Positions 52,377-60,976 of a stretch of DNA of 64,000 nucleotides are shown here, piece by piece. This stretch comes from Halostella salina (GTDB taxonomy: Archaea > Halobacteriota > Halobacteria > Halobacteriales > Natronoarchaeaceae). Below the pieces are notes generated by a model that worked only from the letters and a program-made list of their open reading frames with translations, ran no database searches and had not been told where the DNA came from. Each line of letters starts with the position of its first letter. Position 1 is the stretch's first letter. A program made the position numbers and the translations under genes. The stretch is taken from contig NZ_RCIH01000003.1 in assembly GCF_003675855.1 (NCBI RefSeq), positions 124,001-188,000 of the forward strand. Direction: 5' to 3'.

Positions 52377-52700
52377 TCAGGCCTCCTCGTCGTCCCCGTC
52401 GGGCAGGCGGCGGACCGCTCGCTCCCACCGCTGTTTGGCCGCCTGGCCGGGGTACGCGATGGGGTCGTACGCGATGTCCTCGTCCGTTCCGAGATGCACG
52501 GCGTCCTTGCCGGCCCGCCGGCGTCGCCACCCGACGACCCCCGCGATCAGTATCGACAGTATCAGCACGGCCAGGGCGATGTTCGCGGGAGTATCCGGCG
52601 GCCACACCAGCACGCCGATGATCGCCACCAGTACGGGTGCCGAGACGGCGTAGAAGAGGTAGACGAGCGCACTCCCGGACAGCTCGATACGCCTGCTCAC
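52377..52700 (-). CDS. Small two-TM membrane protein, uncharacterised
   Basis: A 107-residue protein starting at GTG (VSRRIELSGSALVYLFYAVS). Two membrane helices (LVYLFYAVSAPVLVAIIGVLV and ANIALAVLILSILIAGVVGW) are followed by RRRRAGK and a soluble tail (GTDEDIAYDPIAYPGQAAKQRWERAVRRLPDG). The tail's DPIAYPGQAAKQRW segment looks conserved. It lies downstream of pelota on the same strand and could be the last gene of that transcript. No family name is known to me. Confidence 0.7.
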   Translation of the reverse strand: MSRRIELSGSALVYLFYAVSAPVLVAIIGVLVWPPDTPANIALAVLILSILIAGVVGWRRRRAGKDAVHLGTDEDIAYDPIAYPGQAAKQRWERAVRRLPDGDDEEA

Positions 52701-52759
52701 GTTCGGACTGGACGAGCGAGCGAATATCGGCCTGGTGGAGCGACAGCGATTCTTCGGGA

Positions 52760-53845
52760 CTACTCCAGCCGGTAGCGCAGCAGCGCCGCGATGCCGCCGA
52801 GGTTGGCCAGCTGGTCGCCCGGGGCGAAGTCCGAGGAGAAGACGGTCACGTCGCCGCCCTGCTGCTCCACGTCGGTGACGATCTCGTTGACGTCCACGTC
52901 CCACTGGCGGCCCTCCTCGTCCTCGCTCACCGCGCCGCGCTCCTTCCGGAGGCGCTCGTCCAGAACCAGCAGCGTCTCGACCGCGCCGAAGTCAGCCGCC
53001 TTCGCGACCTGCTCCGGGCCGTAGGCGGCTTTCGCCCCCTCGCCGATGCGGCGGGTGAGCTCGTCGATCAGTTCGGCCTCCTCGGCGATGCGGGTCTCCT
53101 CCTGTACGTCCGCGACGGCACCGCGCTTCAGCACCTCGTGGACGCCGCGGTCGCCGACCGCGCTCGTGTCGACCGTGGAGATCCTCTCGGCCACGTCGGG
53201 GGCCTCGTCCTCGACGAAGTCGAGCAGGTCCTGCTTGGTAAACCCCGGACCGGCGAGGATGATCGCGTCCACGTCGAGCCGACGGAGGGCGGCCGTCACC
53301 TCGCCGAATAACTCGTCGCGGGAGCGAGCGTACTCGCCTTTCCCGGTCGTGCCGGTGAAGGAGCCGTACTCGTCGGTGCCGTACTGCGCGACGGTGTGGA
53401 CGTGCGCCTCGCCCTCCTCGACCGTGGCGATCGCCACGTCCGGCGCGTCGGTCGCCGCGGCGGCTTCCTCCAGCCGTTCGATCTGGTCGGGTTTGAACCG
53501 CTTCTCGACGGTGATCTCGTCGCGCTCCTCGACGTTCAGCGTGTGGTGGAAGCCGAGTTGGTCCTCCCGGGAGGCGTCGACGATCTCGCCGCCCACCCGG
53601 AGGCGGTTGGCGAACTTCGCGAACTCGACGCTGTTCACGTCGATGCCGACGTACATGTGTTCGCGCTCGCCGCCGGTGTCGCGCATCTTGTCGTCGTCGC
53701 GCTGGATGCGCCGCGTCGTGTCGCCGGAGACGCGGTCGCCGGGTTCGAGGACGTACTGCAGGTGCCAGAGGTCGTCTAAGCTCTCCGGGACGAGCGTGAT
53801 CCGCTCGCGGCCCTCCTCGGCCGGCTCCCGGCTCTGTATCTTCAT
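52760..53845 (-). CDS. pelA: Pelota (Dom34), mRNA surveillance and ribosome rescue
   Basis: A 361-residue archaeal pelota. The N-terminal Sm-like domain ([38 protein letters not shown]) carries the decoding-site loop, the central domain starts near [15 protein letters not shown], and the C-terminal eRF1_3-like domain has [33 protein letters not shown]. Pelota enters stalled ribosomes and, with an aEF1A-type GTPase and ABCE1, splits them. The gene is the last of a likely operon behind RqcH and a DUF4013 protein. The GGQ of eRF1 is absent, as expected. Confidence 0.96.
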   Translation of the reverse strand: MKIQSREPAEEGRERITLVPESLDDLWHLQYVLEPGDRVSGDTTRRIQRDDDKMRDTGGEREHMYVGIDVNSVEFAKFANRLRVGGEIVDASREDQLGFHHTLNVEERDEITVEKRFKPDQIERLEEAAAATDAPDVAIATVEEGEAHVHTVAQYGTDEYGSFTGTTGKGEYARSRDELFGEVTAALRRLDVDAIILAGPGFTKQDLLDFVEDEAPDVAERISTVDTSAVGDRGVHEVLKRGAVADVQEETRIAEEAELIDELTRRIGEGAKAAYGPEQVAKAADFGAVETLLVLDERLRKERGAVSEDEEGRQWDVDVNEIVTDVEQQGGDVTVFSSDFAPGDQLANLGGIAALLRYRLE

Positions 53846-53884
53846 GGTTTCGCCTCCGGGCTACCGGGATAAGTGCCCTGCCAT

Positions 53885-54619
53885 TCAGCCTGTCTCGCCC
53901 GCACCGCCGAGCGCCCGGCCGTACGCGAGACCGACGTAGCGCACGGCGACGAGATGGAGGTAGAAGGCGGCGAAGACCGAGACGACGCCGCTGAGGTCGT
54001 AGCTCCACACCGCGCCGACGGTGAGCCCCCACGCGAGCACCGCGGCGACGAACGCCCCGACGAAGGCGGCGAAGTACGCGCCGCTGGACAGCACTGCGGA
54101 CACCGACCGCGGGTCGAGCGTGCCACGGAGGTCGCCGCCGTCCGCCAGCCGGAGGACGGCGGCCGGGAACACGTAGCTCACGGTCAGCGCGAGCAACAGC
54201 GTCGCGGTCGCCCCGAGGATCACGACGACGCCCGTGGTGGTGTCGGGGTCGGACCCGATGTCCGCGCCGGTCAGCCCCTGCACCGTCACCAGCAGGACGG
54301 CCAGCGGCGCGCCGAGGTAGACGAGGGCGACGACCCACGCGCGTCCCCCTTGCGCCAGCAGTTCCCGCGGGTTGTCGAACCCCGGGGGCCGATCGGTCCC
54401 GCTCACGGTCGACCGGCCGGCCCGGAGCAGGTAGCCGAGCAGCGCCGTCGCCGGGACGAGCGCGAGGAGGGCCACGACGAGCGCGGGCCACGCCGGGAAC
54501 AACCCGGTGGCGTACCGCAGCAGCAACAGCGTGACCAGCCCGAGGATCCCGCCGACGGCGAAGGTGTCGGCTGTACGGTCGCCGCTGAACGGGTACTTCA
54601 GCGCGTCCGCCGCCATCAT
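53885..54619 (-). CDS. DUF4013 multi-pass membrane protein
   Basis: A 244-residue protein with about six membrane helices, beginning MMAADALKYPFSGDRTADTFAVGGILGLVTLLLLRY and including AWPALVVALLALVPATALLGYLL, WVVALVYLGAPLAVLLVTV, VVVILGATATLLLALTVSYVFPAAVLRL and SSGAYFAAFVGAFVAAVLAWGLTV. The N-terminal pattern with an early amphipathic segment is that of DUF4013. It lies between rqcH and pelota with gaps of 37 and 39 nt on the same strand, so it is probably co-transcribed with them. Function is unknown; the context makes a membrane role in ribosome rescue conceivable. Confidence 0.85.
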   Translation of the reverse strand: MMAADALKYPFSGDRTADTFAVGGILGLVTLLLLRYATGLFPAWPALVVALLALVPATALLGYLLRAGRSTVSGTDRPPGFDNPRELLAQGGRAWVVALVYLGAPLAVLLVTVQGLTGADIGSDPDTTTGVVVILGATATLLLALTVSYVFPAAVLRLADGGDLRGTLDPRSVSAVLSSGAYFAAFVGAFVAAVLAWGLTVGAVWSYDLSGVVSVFAAFYLHLVAVRYVGLAYGRALGGAGETG

Positions 54620-54656
54620 CGGTCGACCACCCCCTGCGTGGTCCGGGTCATCGGCA

Positions 54657-56762
54657 TCACGACTCCTTGATCCGGGACCCGCCCGGCGGCAGGAAATGCT
54701 GGATGCGGTCGGGGCTGGCGACCTTGCGGACGAACGACGTGTCCGCGAACCGCTCCCGGAACTCGCGGTACAGCTTCTTCCCCACGTCGCCCTGTGCGAA
54801 CTGGCCGGGTTCGACCTCGACCCACGTCTCGGCCTGCTCGCGGACGGCGGCCAGCGGTCCGCCGACCACCCGCGTCGACGGCTCGCAGGTGATCCCGACG
54901 GCCACGTCGGCCGGCACGTCCCGGAAGTACGTGCGGTCGCCACGGATGGCGAAGCCGCCCTTCTCCAGGAACTCGCCGCTTTCCGGCGTCTTGCTCACCT
55001 GATCCGGCGTCACCATGTACGCGTCGCCGGCGAACCGACCGTCCTTCCACACAGAGGAGTAGGAGACCGCGAACTGCGCTGCCTGCTCCTTGCTTGTGTC
55101 GGGGATGTCCACGTCCGTCGCGGACTCGCTCGGTCCCGTCGCCTTGAGCACCGTGACCGGACCGCCGTGGGCCTGCGCGTGGAAGAACAGGTCGCCCGGT
55201 TCGAGGTACTTCTTGACCAGTTCCTCGTTCTGGTCGGCGTCGCGCCCGCCGATGACGAGGAAGCCGTCGCTCGTGTGGAACCAGCGGAACCGCTCGAACC
55301 ACTGCTCGGAGCGCCGGACGGGGATCGAACTCCGGGAGAGCCAGTCGATGTCCTTCGGCTCGTCTTCGTCGTCCTCGTCGTCCTCGTCGGGCCCGTCGTC
55401 AGCCTCCCACTGCCGCTTTCGTTCGCGGGCGGCCTCCAGGTCCTCGCGAGTGTCCTCGATGGCCGCTTTCGCGCCCTCCTTCTTCTCCTCGATGCGCTTT
55501 GCCTCGGTGTAGAGCCGGTCGGCGTTGTGCTCGACGCCCTCGCTCGCGTCGAGTTCGACCTCCGTGTCGTCGAGGCGGAGCGTCACGGTCCCGGCGTCGC
55601 CGTCGACGCCGACGACCGCTTCGGCGGCCGCGATGCCCCGGTCGGCCCCCTCCTCGAAGCGCGCCGCGATCTCGTCCCACGGCGTGTCGCGTTCACGGGC
55701 CTCCTGTACCGTCGACAGCACGTCGTCGACCAGCCCGTAGCGCTCGTACAGCAGTTCCGCCCGCTCCCGTTCCTCCTGGGCCTGCTGTTCGAACCCCTCG
55801 ATCGCCTGCTCCTGCTGTTCGATGATCCGCTCGTGCTTCTCTATCTCCGCGTCGAAGTCCGGCGACTCGTCGACCTCCGGACTGTCGTCGTCCGCCGAGC
55901 GGTCGAGTTCGTGGAAGTACTCGTCGAGCGCGGCGTTGAACGTGTCGAACGACTCGCTCTCTATGTCCTCGTACTCGCTGAGCGGGAACGGCGTCACGTC
56001 GACGTAGCGGTCGTCCTCGACGTAGATCCGCGGGTCCAGATCGGCGTTCTTGAGGTCCTCGCGGAGGCGCTCGACGGCGGCGAACAGCGCCTCGTACTGC
56101 TCGTCGGTCGCCTCGTCGATGTCGGTCGTCTTCTCCACGCCGGCCCGGGTACAGACCTCCTCGGCGTACAGCCCGCCGAAGTTGTGCTGCGTCGCCAGCG
56201 TGCGCACGACGTCGGTGTCGGACTCTTCCATCAGCGCGACGAACCCGTCGTAATCCATGTCGAGCGGGTTCACCCGCGAGTCCGGGAACTCGTACTGCGA
56301 CCCCGGCGCGACGGTGCGGGATTTGAGCCGCACGGTGTCCAGTGAGTCGATCACCTCGTCGTTCGGGTCCAGCACGGCGACGTTGCCCGGCCCGAACAGC
56401 TCCGCGATGATCGTCGTGTCCTCGTCGTCGCGCTCGAAGTGGAACTCGAGGATGCGGTCGAACTCGAACTGCTCGACGCCCGCGAAGTCCGCGCCCGAGA
56501 GCCGGTTCCGCAGCATCATCGCGAAGTTCGGCGGCCGGCCCGGCGCGTCGGGGACGTTGTCGGGGTCCGCGACGTAGGCGCGCTTCACGTCGCCGACCTC
56601 CACGAGCAGTTCGACGCGCCCGCGGTCGAAGTCCCGGAGTTTGAGCCGCAGGAAGTCGTCGCCGTAGAGGTAGGCCTTGTCGACCTTCGCGCCCTCGTAT
56701 CCGCCGAGTTCCCCGACGAGCGCCGCGAGGTCGACGCTCGTTAGCTCCCGCTTTGCGTCCAT
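54657..56762 (-). CDS. rqcH: RqcH (NEMF/Rqc2 homologue), ribosome-associated quality control
   Basis: A 701-residue NFACT-family protein. The N-terminal NFACT-N domain (RELTSVDLAALVGELGGYEGAKVDKAYLYGDDFLRLKLRD) is followed by the HhH region, a central coiled coil (FDAEIEKHERIIEQQEQAIEGFEQQAQEERERAELLYERY and IEEKKEGAKAAIEDTREDLEAARERKRQWE), and the NFACT-R domain (RRSEQWFERFRWFHTSDGFLVIGGRDADQNE). RqcH binds the obstructed large subunit after splitting and extends the stalled chain with Ala tails in bacteria. An acidic patch (DDGPDEDDEDDEDEPKD) precedes NFACT-R. It is the first gene of a likely operon with DUF4013 and pelota. Confidence 0.95.
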   Translation of the reverse strand: MDAKRELTSVDLAALVGELGGYEGAKVDKAYLYGDDFLRLKLRDFDRGRVELLVEVGDVKRAYVADPDNVPDAPGRPPNFAMMLRNRLSGADFAGVEQFEFDRILEFHFERDDEDTTIIAELFGPGNVAVLDPNDEVIDSLDTVRLKSRTVAPGSQYEFPDSRVNPLDMDYDGFVALMEESDTDVVRTLATQHNFGGLYAEEVCTRAGVEKTTDIDEATDEQYEALFAAVERLREDLKNADLDPRIYVEDDRYVDVTPFPLSEYEDIESESFDTFNAALDEYFHELDRSADDDSPEVDESPDFDAEIEKHERIIEQQEQAIEGFEQQAQEERERAELLYERYGLVDDVLSTVQEARERDTPWDEIAARFEEGADRGIAAAEAVVGVDGDAGTVTLRLDDTEVELDASEGVEHNADRLYTEAKRIEEKKEGAKAAIEDTREDLEAARERKRQWEADDGPDEDDEDDEDEPKDIDWLSRSSIPVRRSEQWFERFRWFHTSDGFLVIGGRDADQNEELVKKYLEPGDLFFHAQAHGGPVTVLKATGPSESATDVDIPDTSKEQAAQFAVSYSSVWKDGRFAGDAYMVTPDQVSKTPESGEFLEKGGFAIRGDRTYFRDVPADVAVGITCEPSTRVVGGPLAAVREQAETWVEVEPGQFAQGDVGKKLYREFRERFADTSFVRKVASPDRIQHFLPPGGSRIKES

Positions 56763-56870
56763 ACGCCACAGGTCCGTTCCCCGGGGCAAAGACGTGTCGC
56801 TCCGCGATGCGTACAGCCACGGCGATCGCAGGCCCCGGAGGTCCGGGACCCCTGGCGGTTTTTTGTCCGG

Positions 56871-56887
56871 TATGTCGATCTGACATA
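56871..56887. promoter_or_regulatory. Palindrome between rqcH and the HalOD1 gene
   Basis: TATGTC-gatct-GACATA is a perfect 6+6 inverted repeat about 110 nt from the rqcH start and 75 nt from the HalOD1 gene. AT-rich DNA follows it. It could serve either divergent gene; the regulator is unknown. Confidence 0.4.
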
Positions 56888-56961
56888 ATCTTTTTCCGTG
56901 AGGGGTTCTAACTGTTGACACATATTCGGACCGTCAGTGAGACGGTACTGACCATCGTCCA

Positions 56962-57270
56962 ATGAGCGAAACCGATTCCGATGATACGACCGCCGACAAC
57001 CCCTCCTACGTCGCCGAACACGACTGGGAGGGGGACGAATCACTCGCCGCAACGATCGTTTCCGCTGTCGCCGCCATCCGGAACGTCGAACCGACGGCGG
57101 TCGAACCGCTGAACGAGACGGTCGACCCGGACGCGCTGAACGACATCTTCGACGCGCGACACAACGGCGGCGACCGATCCGGGCCGACGCTGTCGTTCCG
57201 GCTCAGCGGCTGTGACGTGACGGTCCACGCCGACGGCCGCGTCGTCGTCGTGCCGCCCGAGGACGAGTGA
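56962..57270 (+). CDS. HalOD1 output-domain protein
   Basis: A 102-residue protein made almost entirely of the haloarchaeal HalOD1 domain: SLAATIVSAVAAIRNVEPTAVEPLNETVDPDALNDIF, then LSFRLSGCDVTVHADGRVVV. Such stand-alone HalOD1 proteins are thought to be output modules of regulatory systems, but no activity is shown. A TATA-like CATATTC precedes it and an inverted repeat GTCAGT-N8-ACTGAC (56933-56952) covers the predicted transcription start. The next 190 nt hold the duplicated elp3 3' end. Confidence 0.88.
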   Translation: MSETDSDDTTADNPSYVAEHDWEGDESLAATIVSAVAAIRNVEPTAVEPLNETVDPDALNDIFDARHNGGDRSGPTLSFRLSGCDVTVHADGRVVVVPPEDE

Positions 57271-57271
57271 C

Positions 57272-57334
57272 CTACAGCCGTTTGCTCACGTACGGCCCGT
57301 CCTGATAGTAGCCCAACTTCTCGCGGTAGTACTC
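57272..57334 (-). pseudogene. Duplicated 3' end of elp3
   Basis: These 63 nt encode EYYREKLGYYQDGPYVSKRL and a stop, exactly the last 20 residues of Elp3. The true elp3 end lies 188 nt away at 57460-57522. The two copies differ at six positions and all are synonymous, so this copy comes from a functional diverged elp3 rather than from neutral decay of the local one. It has no start codon and no upstream coding, so it is a recombination scar or remnant, not a gene. Confidence 0.85.
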
Positions 57335-57377
57335 GACCTTTTGCGCTGCGCTCGCTTCGCTCGCTCGGCAAAAGGTC
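57335..57377. repeat. Inverted repeat abutting the elp3 remnant
   Basis: GACCTTTTGC (57335-57344) and GCAAAAGGTC (57368-57377) are perfect 10-bp arms around a 23-nt loop rich in GCTCGCTTCGCTCG. The left arm starts at the first base past the duplicated codons. Together they may form a strong hairpin or the end of a small insertion. Confidence 0.7.
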
Positions 57378-57459
57378 GATCAAAACCGGGCGTGCTCCTT
57401 TCGCCTGACGGCTTCAGTCCGCGCGCCCGGCCGGTCGCTCGCTCCGCTCGCGCCCGGGA

Positions 57460-59112
57460 CTACAGCCGCTTGCTCACGTACGGCCCGTCCTGGTAGTACC
57501 CCAGCTTCTCCCGATAGTACTCCCGTGCCCCGATACCGCTGATGACGCTCAGCTTGCCGTAACCGGCGTCTGCTGCCAGTTCTTCGGCTTTCCGGAGGAG
57601 TTTCCGGCCGTACCCCTTGTGCTGCCAGTCGTGGCTTTCGTCGCCGACTTCTACCATCGGGCCGTACACGTGCAGTTCGCGGACGAGCGCGGCGTCGCGC
57701 AGTTCGGCGCGCTGCGGGTTGCCCGGGAACCGCAGGCGGCAGAAGCCGACGAGCAGGTCGTTGTCCGGGTCCTCGTAGCTGATGAACAGCTCCGTGCCGC
57801 CGGCGGCCTCGTACTCCATAATATCGAGTTCGACGCTTTCGGGCACCTCGTCGTTCATCCCGACCTCGCTACAGCGGATGCAGTCGCAGGTCCAGCCGTG
57901 CTCGTCCATCCGCTGTCGGGCGAGCTGTCGGAGGTTCGACTTCCAGACGCCCGCGTCGATGAAGTCGGCGGGGATATCCCGCTGGACGCGCTGGAGGCGC
58001 GTGTACTTCGGGATCATCGACTTGATCTCGGCGACGAGTTCGGCGGCCTCGTCGTTGCCGAGGGGTTCGTACTCGTCGTCGTGCCACATGTCGTACGTCC
58101 GGGTGCCTCGGACCACGAGCGTCGGGTAGATCTTCAGGTAGTCCGGCCGCCACTTCTCGTCCTCGAACAGGCGGCGGAAGTCCTCCAGACACATCTCCTT
58201 GGTCATGCCGGGCTGGCCCGGCATCATGTGGAACCCGACCTTGAACGCGGCGTCGCGCAGGCGGCGGTTGGCGTCGATGGAGGCCTGCGCGCCGTGGCCG
58301 CGGTGCATCTCGCGGTTGATGCGTTCGAACGTCGTCTGGACGCCCACCTCGACTTTCGTGCCGCCGAGGCGGAGCATCCGGTTTATCTGCTCCTGGTCGC
58401 ACCAGTCGGGCTTGGTCTCGAACGTCGTCCCGATGTTGCGCACGTCCGCCGTCTCGTTGCGGGCGATCACGTCCTCGAGGTACTCGAAGTCGTACTCGTC
58501 GGGGTCCTGCGCGAAGCTCTCGTCCTCGGCCGGCTCGGGCTCCTTGTCGGCGTCGAACTCGTTCAGCGCCTGCAGCGCGCGCTTGACGAACCACTCCTGA
58601 TAGTCGTGCGAGCGAGCGGTCATCGTCCCGCCCATCAGGATGAGTTCGACCTTGTCGACGGGGTGACCGATCTCGCGAAGCTGTTCGAGGCGGAGCCGCA
58701 CCTGGCCGTAGGGATCGTAGTCGTTCTGGACGCCGCGGGCGGCGGCGGGCTCGTGGCCCGTGTAGCTCTGCGAACTGGAGAACTCCGAGGACGGGCCGCC
58801 CGGACAGTAGAGACATTTCCCGTGCGGGCAGTTGTGCGGGCTGGTCATGATGGCGACCGGCGAGACGCCCGAGGCGGTCCGGACCGGCTTCCGCATCAGC
58901 ACCGCCTCCAGCTCCTCGCGGCGCTCCTGTGGCGCGTAGTCGAGGATCTCGGAGTTCTTCGGCACCTTCGGCGACGAGTGCTCCGAACAGACCTCCAGCT
59001 TCGCCGACTCCACGTCGTCGCGCTCCAGGTCGCCCGCGAGGATGCGGTCGACCAGTTCCTCACAGACCCGCTCGAACGCCTCCGACTCCGTGGCGTCCGT
59101 CTCGGTACTCAT
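57460..59112 (-). CDS. elp3: Elp3 tRNA U34 carboxymethyltransferase (radical SAM + acetyltransferase)
   Basis: A 550-residue archaeal Elp3. The radical-SAM cluster motif is in TSPHNCPHGKCLYCPGG with three Cys, and GGTMTARSHDYQEWFVK is the SAM pocket. The C-terminal acetyltransferase domain has VGDESHDWQHKGYGRKLLRKAEELA and ends in REYYREKLGYYQDGPYVSKRL. Elp3 makes cm5U at the tRNA wobble position from acetyl-CoA. I start at MSTETDATESEAFERV; the long open frame upstream lies antisense to the histidine kinase gene. A duplicate of its last 21 codons lies just downstream. Confidence 0.96.
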   Translation of the reverse strand: MSTETDATESEAFERVCEELVDRILAGDLERDDVESAKLEVCSEHSSPKVPKNSEILDYAPQERREELEAVLMRKPVRTASGVSPVAIMTSPHNCPHGKCLYCPGGPSSEFSSSQSYTGHEPAAARGVQNDYDPYGQVRLRLEQLREIGHPVDKVELILMGGTMTARSHDYQEWFVKRALQALNEFDADKEPEPAEDESFAQDPDEYDFEYLEDVIARNETADVRNIGTTFETKPDWCDQEQINRMLRLGGTKVEVGVQTTFERINREMHRGHGAQASIDANRRLRDAAFKVGFHMMPGQPGMTKEMCLEDFRRLFEDEKWRPDYLKIYPTLVVRGTRTYDMWHDDEYEPLGNDEAAELVAEIKSMIPKYTRLQRVQRDIPADFIDAGVWKSNLRQLARQRMDEHGWTCDCIRCSEVGMNDEVPESVELDIMEYEAAGGTELFISYEDPDNDLLVGFCRLRFPGNPQRAELRDAALVRELHVYGPMVEVGDESHDWQHKGYGRKLLRKAEELAADAGYGKLSVISGIGAREYYREKLGYYQDGPYVSKRL

Positions 59113-59239
59113 TGCCCTGCTATCGCGCCGTCGCGGGGTTAAGCGTGTCGCTCGGGGGAGGACGAACGGTCCTTGACGCCCGGCGCGGGTCGCCGGAGCC
59201 ACAACGTTCCTATACGTGGGACACCATGTCAAAGTCAGT

Positions 59240-59275
59240 ATGAAAGATCCGGGACGCGATTTCGTGCCGTCGTGA
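59240..59275 (+). CDS. Short leaderless upstream ORF coupled to the kinase gene
   Basis: An 11-codon ORF (MKDPGRDFVPS). A TATA-like CCTATACG is centred 27 nt before its ATG, predicting a leaderless start here. Its TGA overlaps the kinase GTG as GTGA, so kinase translation would depend on it. Chance cannot be excluded. Confidence 0.35.
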   Translation: MKDPGRDFVPS

Positions 59276-60948
59276 CAGCCGTCCCGTGGCCGGCGGTCGG
59301 GGCGTTCGCGGGCGGGATCGGGACGCTCCTGCTCGTCGCGTACGTCCGCCGTCACCGGGGTAAGCCCGGCGTGAACTGGTTCGTCGCCGCGCTCTGTATG
59401 CAGGCGGCCTGGGCGCTGCTCCACGGCGTCGCCCTCCTGACGTTCGACCCCGCCGCGCGCAGGCTGCTGGAGACGGTTATCTGGGTGCCGGTGAGCACGC
59501 TGGGGTTCCTGTTTCTGGCGTTCTCGCTGGACTACACCGGACGGGGCGGGCTCGTCCGGTCGCCGTGGTTCGGACTCCTCGCAATCGTGCCGGGCACGGG
59601 CGTGGCCCTCGCCGCGACGAACTCCGTCCACGGCCTCGTCTGGACCGGCTTCGACGTCGAACCGGTGCTCGGCGTGGCGAGCGTGGACTACGCGTTCGGG
59701 CCGTCGGCGTACGTCATCGTCGCGTTCGGACTGGCCTTCGCCGCGGTCGGCGTGCTCCTGCTGGTCGAAACGGTGCTCAGCTACGGCCCCCTGTACCGCC
59801 GCGAGGCGGCCGCCGTCGCGCTCAGCGCCGTCCCCGTCGCGGCCGCGACGGCCGCGTGGGCGCTCGGCGTGGGACCGTGGCAGCCCCTCAGCCTGGTCAC
59901 GCTCTCGTTCCTCCCGCACCTCGCGCTGGACGCGTACGCGTTCGTCGGGACCAACATGTTCGAGACGAACCCCACGACCCGCCGCGCCGCCGAGGAGGAG
60001 GCGATCGAGGGGCTCGGCAACCCGGTGCTCGTGCTGGACGCCAGCGACCGCATCGTGGACGCCAACGACGCCGCGCGGGAGCTGTTCGACCTGTCGAACC
60101 CGTCCTACCTCGGCGCGTCCGTCGCGGCGGCGGTCGGCTCCGGGTTCGATCCGGCCCGGGCGGAGACAGTCACCGCGACGCACCGCGGTCGTCGCCGCGA
60201 GTACGCCGTCTCGGTCTCGCCGCTCTCGGACCCGACGGGAACGGACGTGGGGCGGACGGTCGTGTTCCAGGACGTGACGGCGGAACTGCGTCGCGAGCAG
60301 CGCCTCGAAGTCCTCAACCGGGTGCTCCGCCACAACCTGCGCAACGAGATGACGACGATAGCCGGCTACGCGTCGATGATCGAGGACGAGGCGGCCGACG
60401 AGTCGCTCGGCGACGGCGCGGCGATCATCGCGGAGCGGGCGGCGGAGCTCGTCGACATCGGCGAGCGGGCCCGCGAGTTCGAGCAGGCCGTCGAGGGCGA
60501 GACGGGGAGTTCGCTGGTCGCCGTCGACGACGTGCTGGCGGACGCCGCGGTGGAGATCACCCGCGAGTACGGCGAACGCGTGACCGTCGGGGCGGCGGAC
60601 CACGAGATCCGCACCGACCCGAGACTCCTCCGTCTCGCGGTCGAGAACTTGGCCGCGTCGCTGCTGGAGCGCGACGACGAAGCCACGGTCGAACTCTCGG
60701 CCCACGCCACCGCCGACGGGACGACGGTCCTCGTCGCCGCCGACGGGGCGGCCCTCCCCGAGCAGGAGGTCGCCACGCTCCGGGCGGAGGGCGAACGGCC
60801 GCTCCAGCACGGGCAGGGCATCGGCCTCTGGATCGCTCAGTGGAGCGTCGACACGCTCGGCGGGGAGGTAGCGCTCGCCGACGGGACGGACGGGCAGGTC
60901 AGGATCCGACTGCCCGCCGCGGAGGCGGGCCTGAACGAGCCGGCGTAG
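59272..60948 (+). CDS. Membrane histidine kinase (7TM + PAS), with degenerate ATP domain
   Basis: A 558-residue sensor kinase. Seven N-terminal membrane helices (about 1-230, histidine-kinase 7TM type) are followed by a PAS domain (LGNPVLVLDASDRIVDANDAARELFDL), the H-box VLRHNLRNEMTTIAGYASM and an ATPase domain. The G-box GQGIGLWIAQWSV is good, but the N-box is VENLAASLLERDD (Ser where Mg-binding Asn is expected) and the DxGxG box is ADGAALPE, so catalysis is doubtful. No response regulator is adjacent. The start is GTG, overlapped by a short upstream ORF. Confidence 0.82.
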   Translation: MTAVPWPAVGAFAGGIGTLLLVAYVRRHRGKPGVNWFVAALCMQAAWALLHGVALLTFDPAARRLLETVIWVPVSTLGFLFLAFSLDYTGRGGLVRSPWFGLLAIVPGTGVALAATNSVHGLVWTGFDVEPVLGVASVDYAFGPSAYVIVAFGLAFAAVGVLLLVETVLSYGPLYRREAAAVALSAVPVAAATAAWALGVGPWQPLSLVTLSFLPHLALDAYAFVGTNMFETNPTTRRAAEEEAIEGLGNPVLVLDASDRIVDANDAARELFDLSNPSYLGASVAAAVGSGFDPARAETVTATHRGRRREYAVSVSPLSDPTGTDVGRTVVFQDVTAELRREQRLEVLNRVLRHNLRNEMTTIAGYASMIEDEAADESLGDGAAIIAERAAELVDIGERAREFEQAVEGETGSSLVAVDDVLADAAVEITREYGERVTVGAADHEIRTDPRLLRLAVENLAASLLERDDEATVELSAHATADGTTVLVAADGAALPEQEVATLRAEGERPLQHGQGIGLWIAQWSVDTLGGEVALADGTDGQVRIRLPAAEAGLNEPA

Positions 60949-60976
60949 GCGTCCGTCTGAGAAGTGTGGGCGACGA

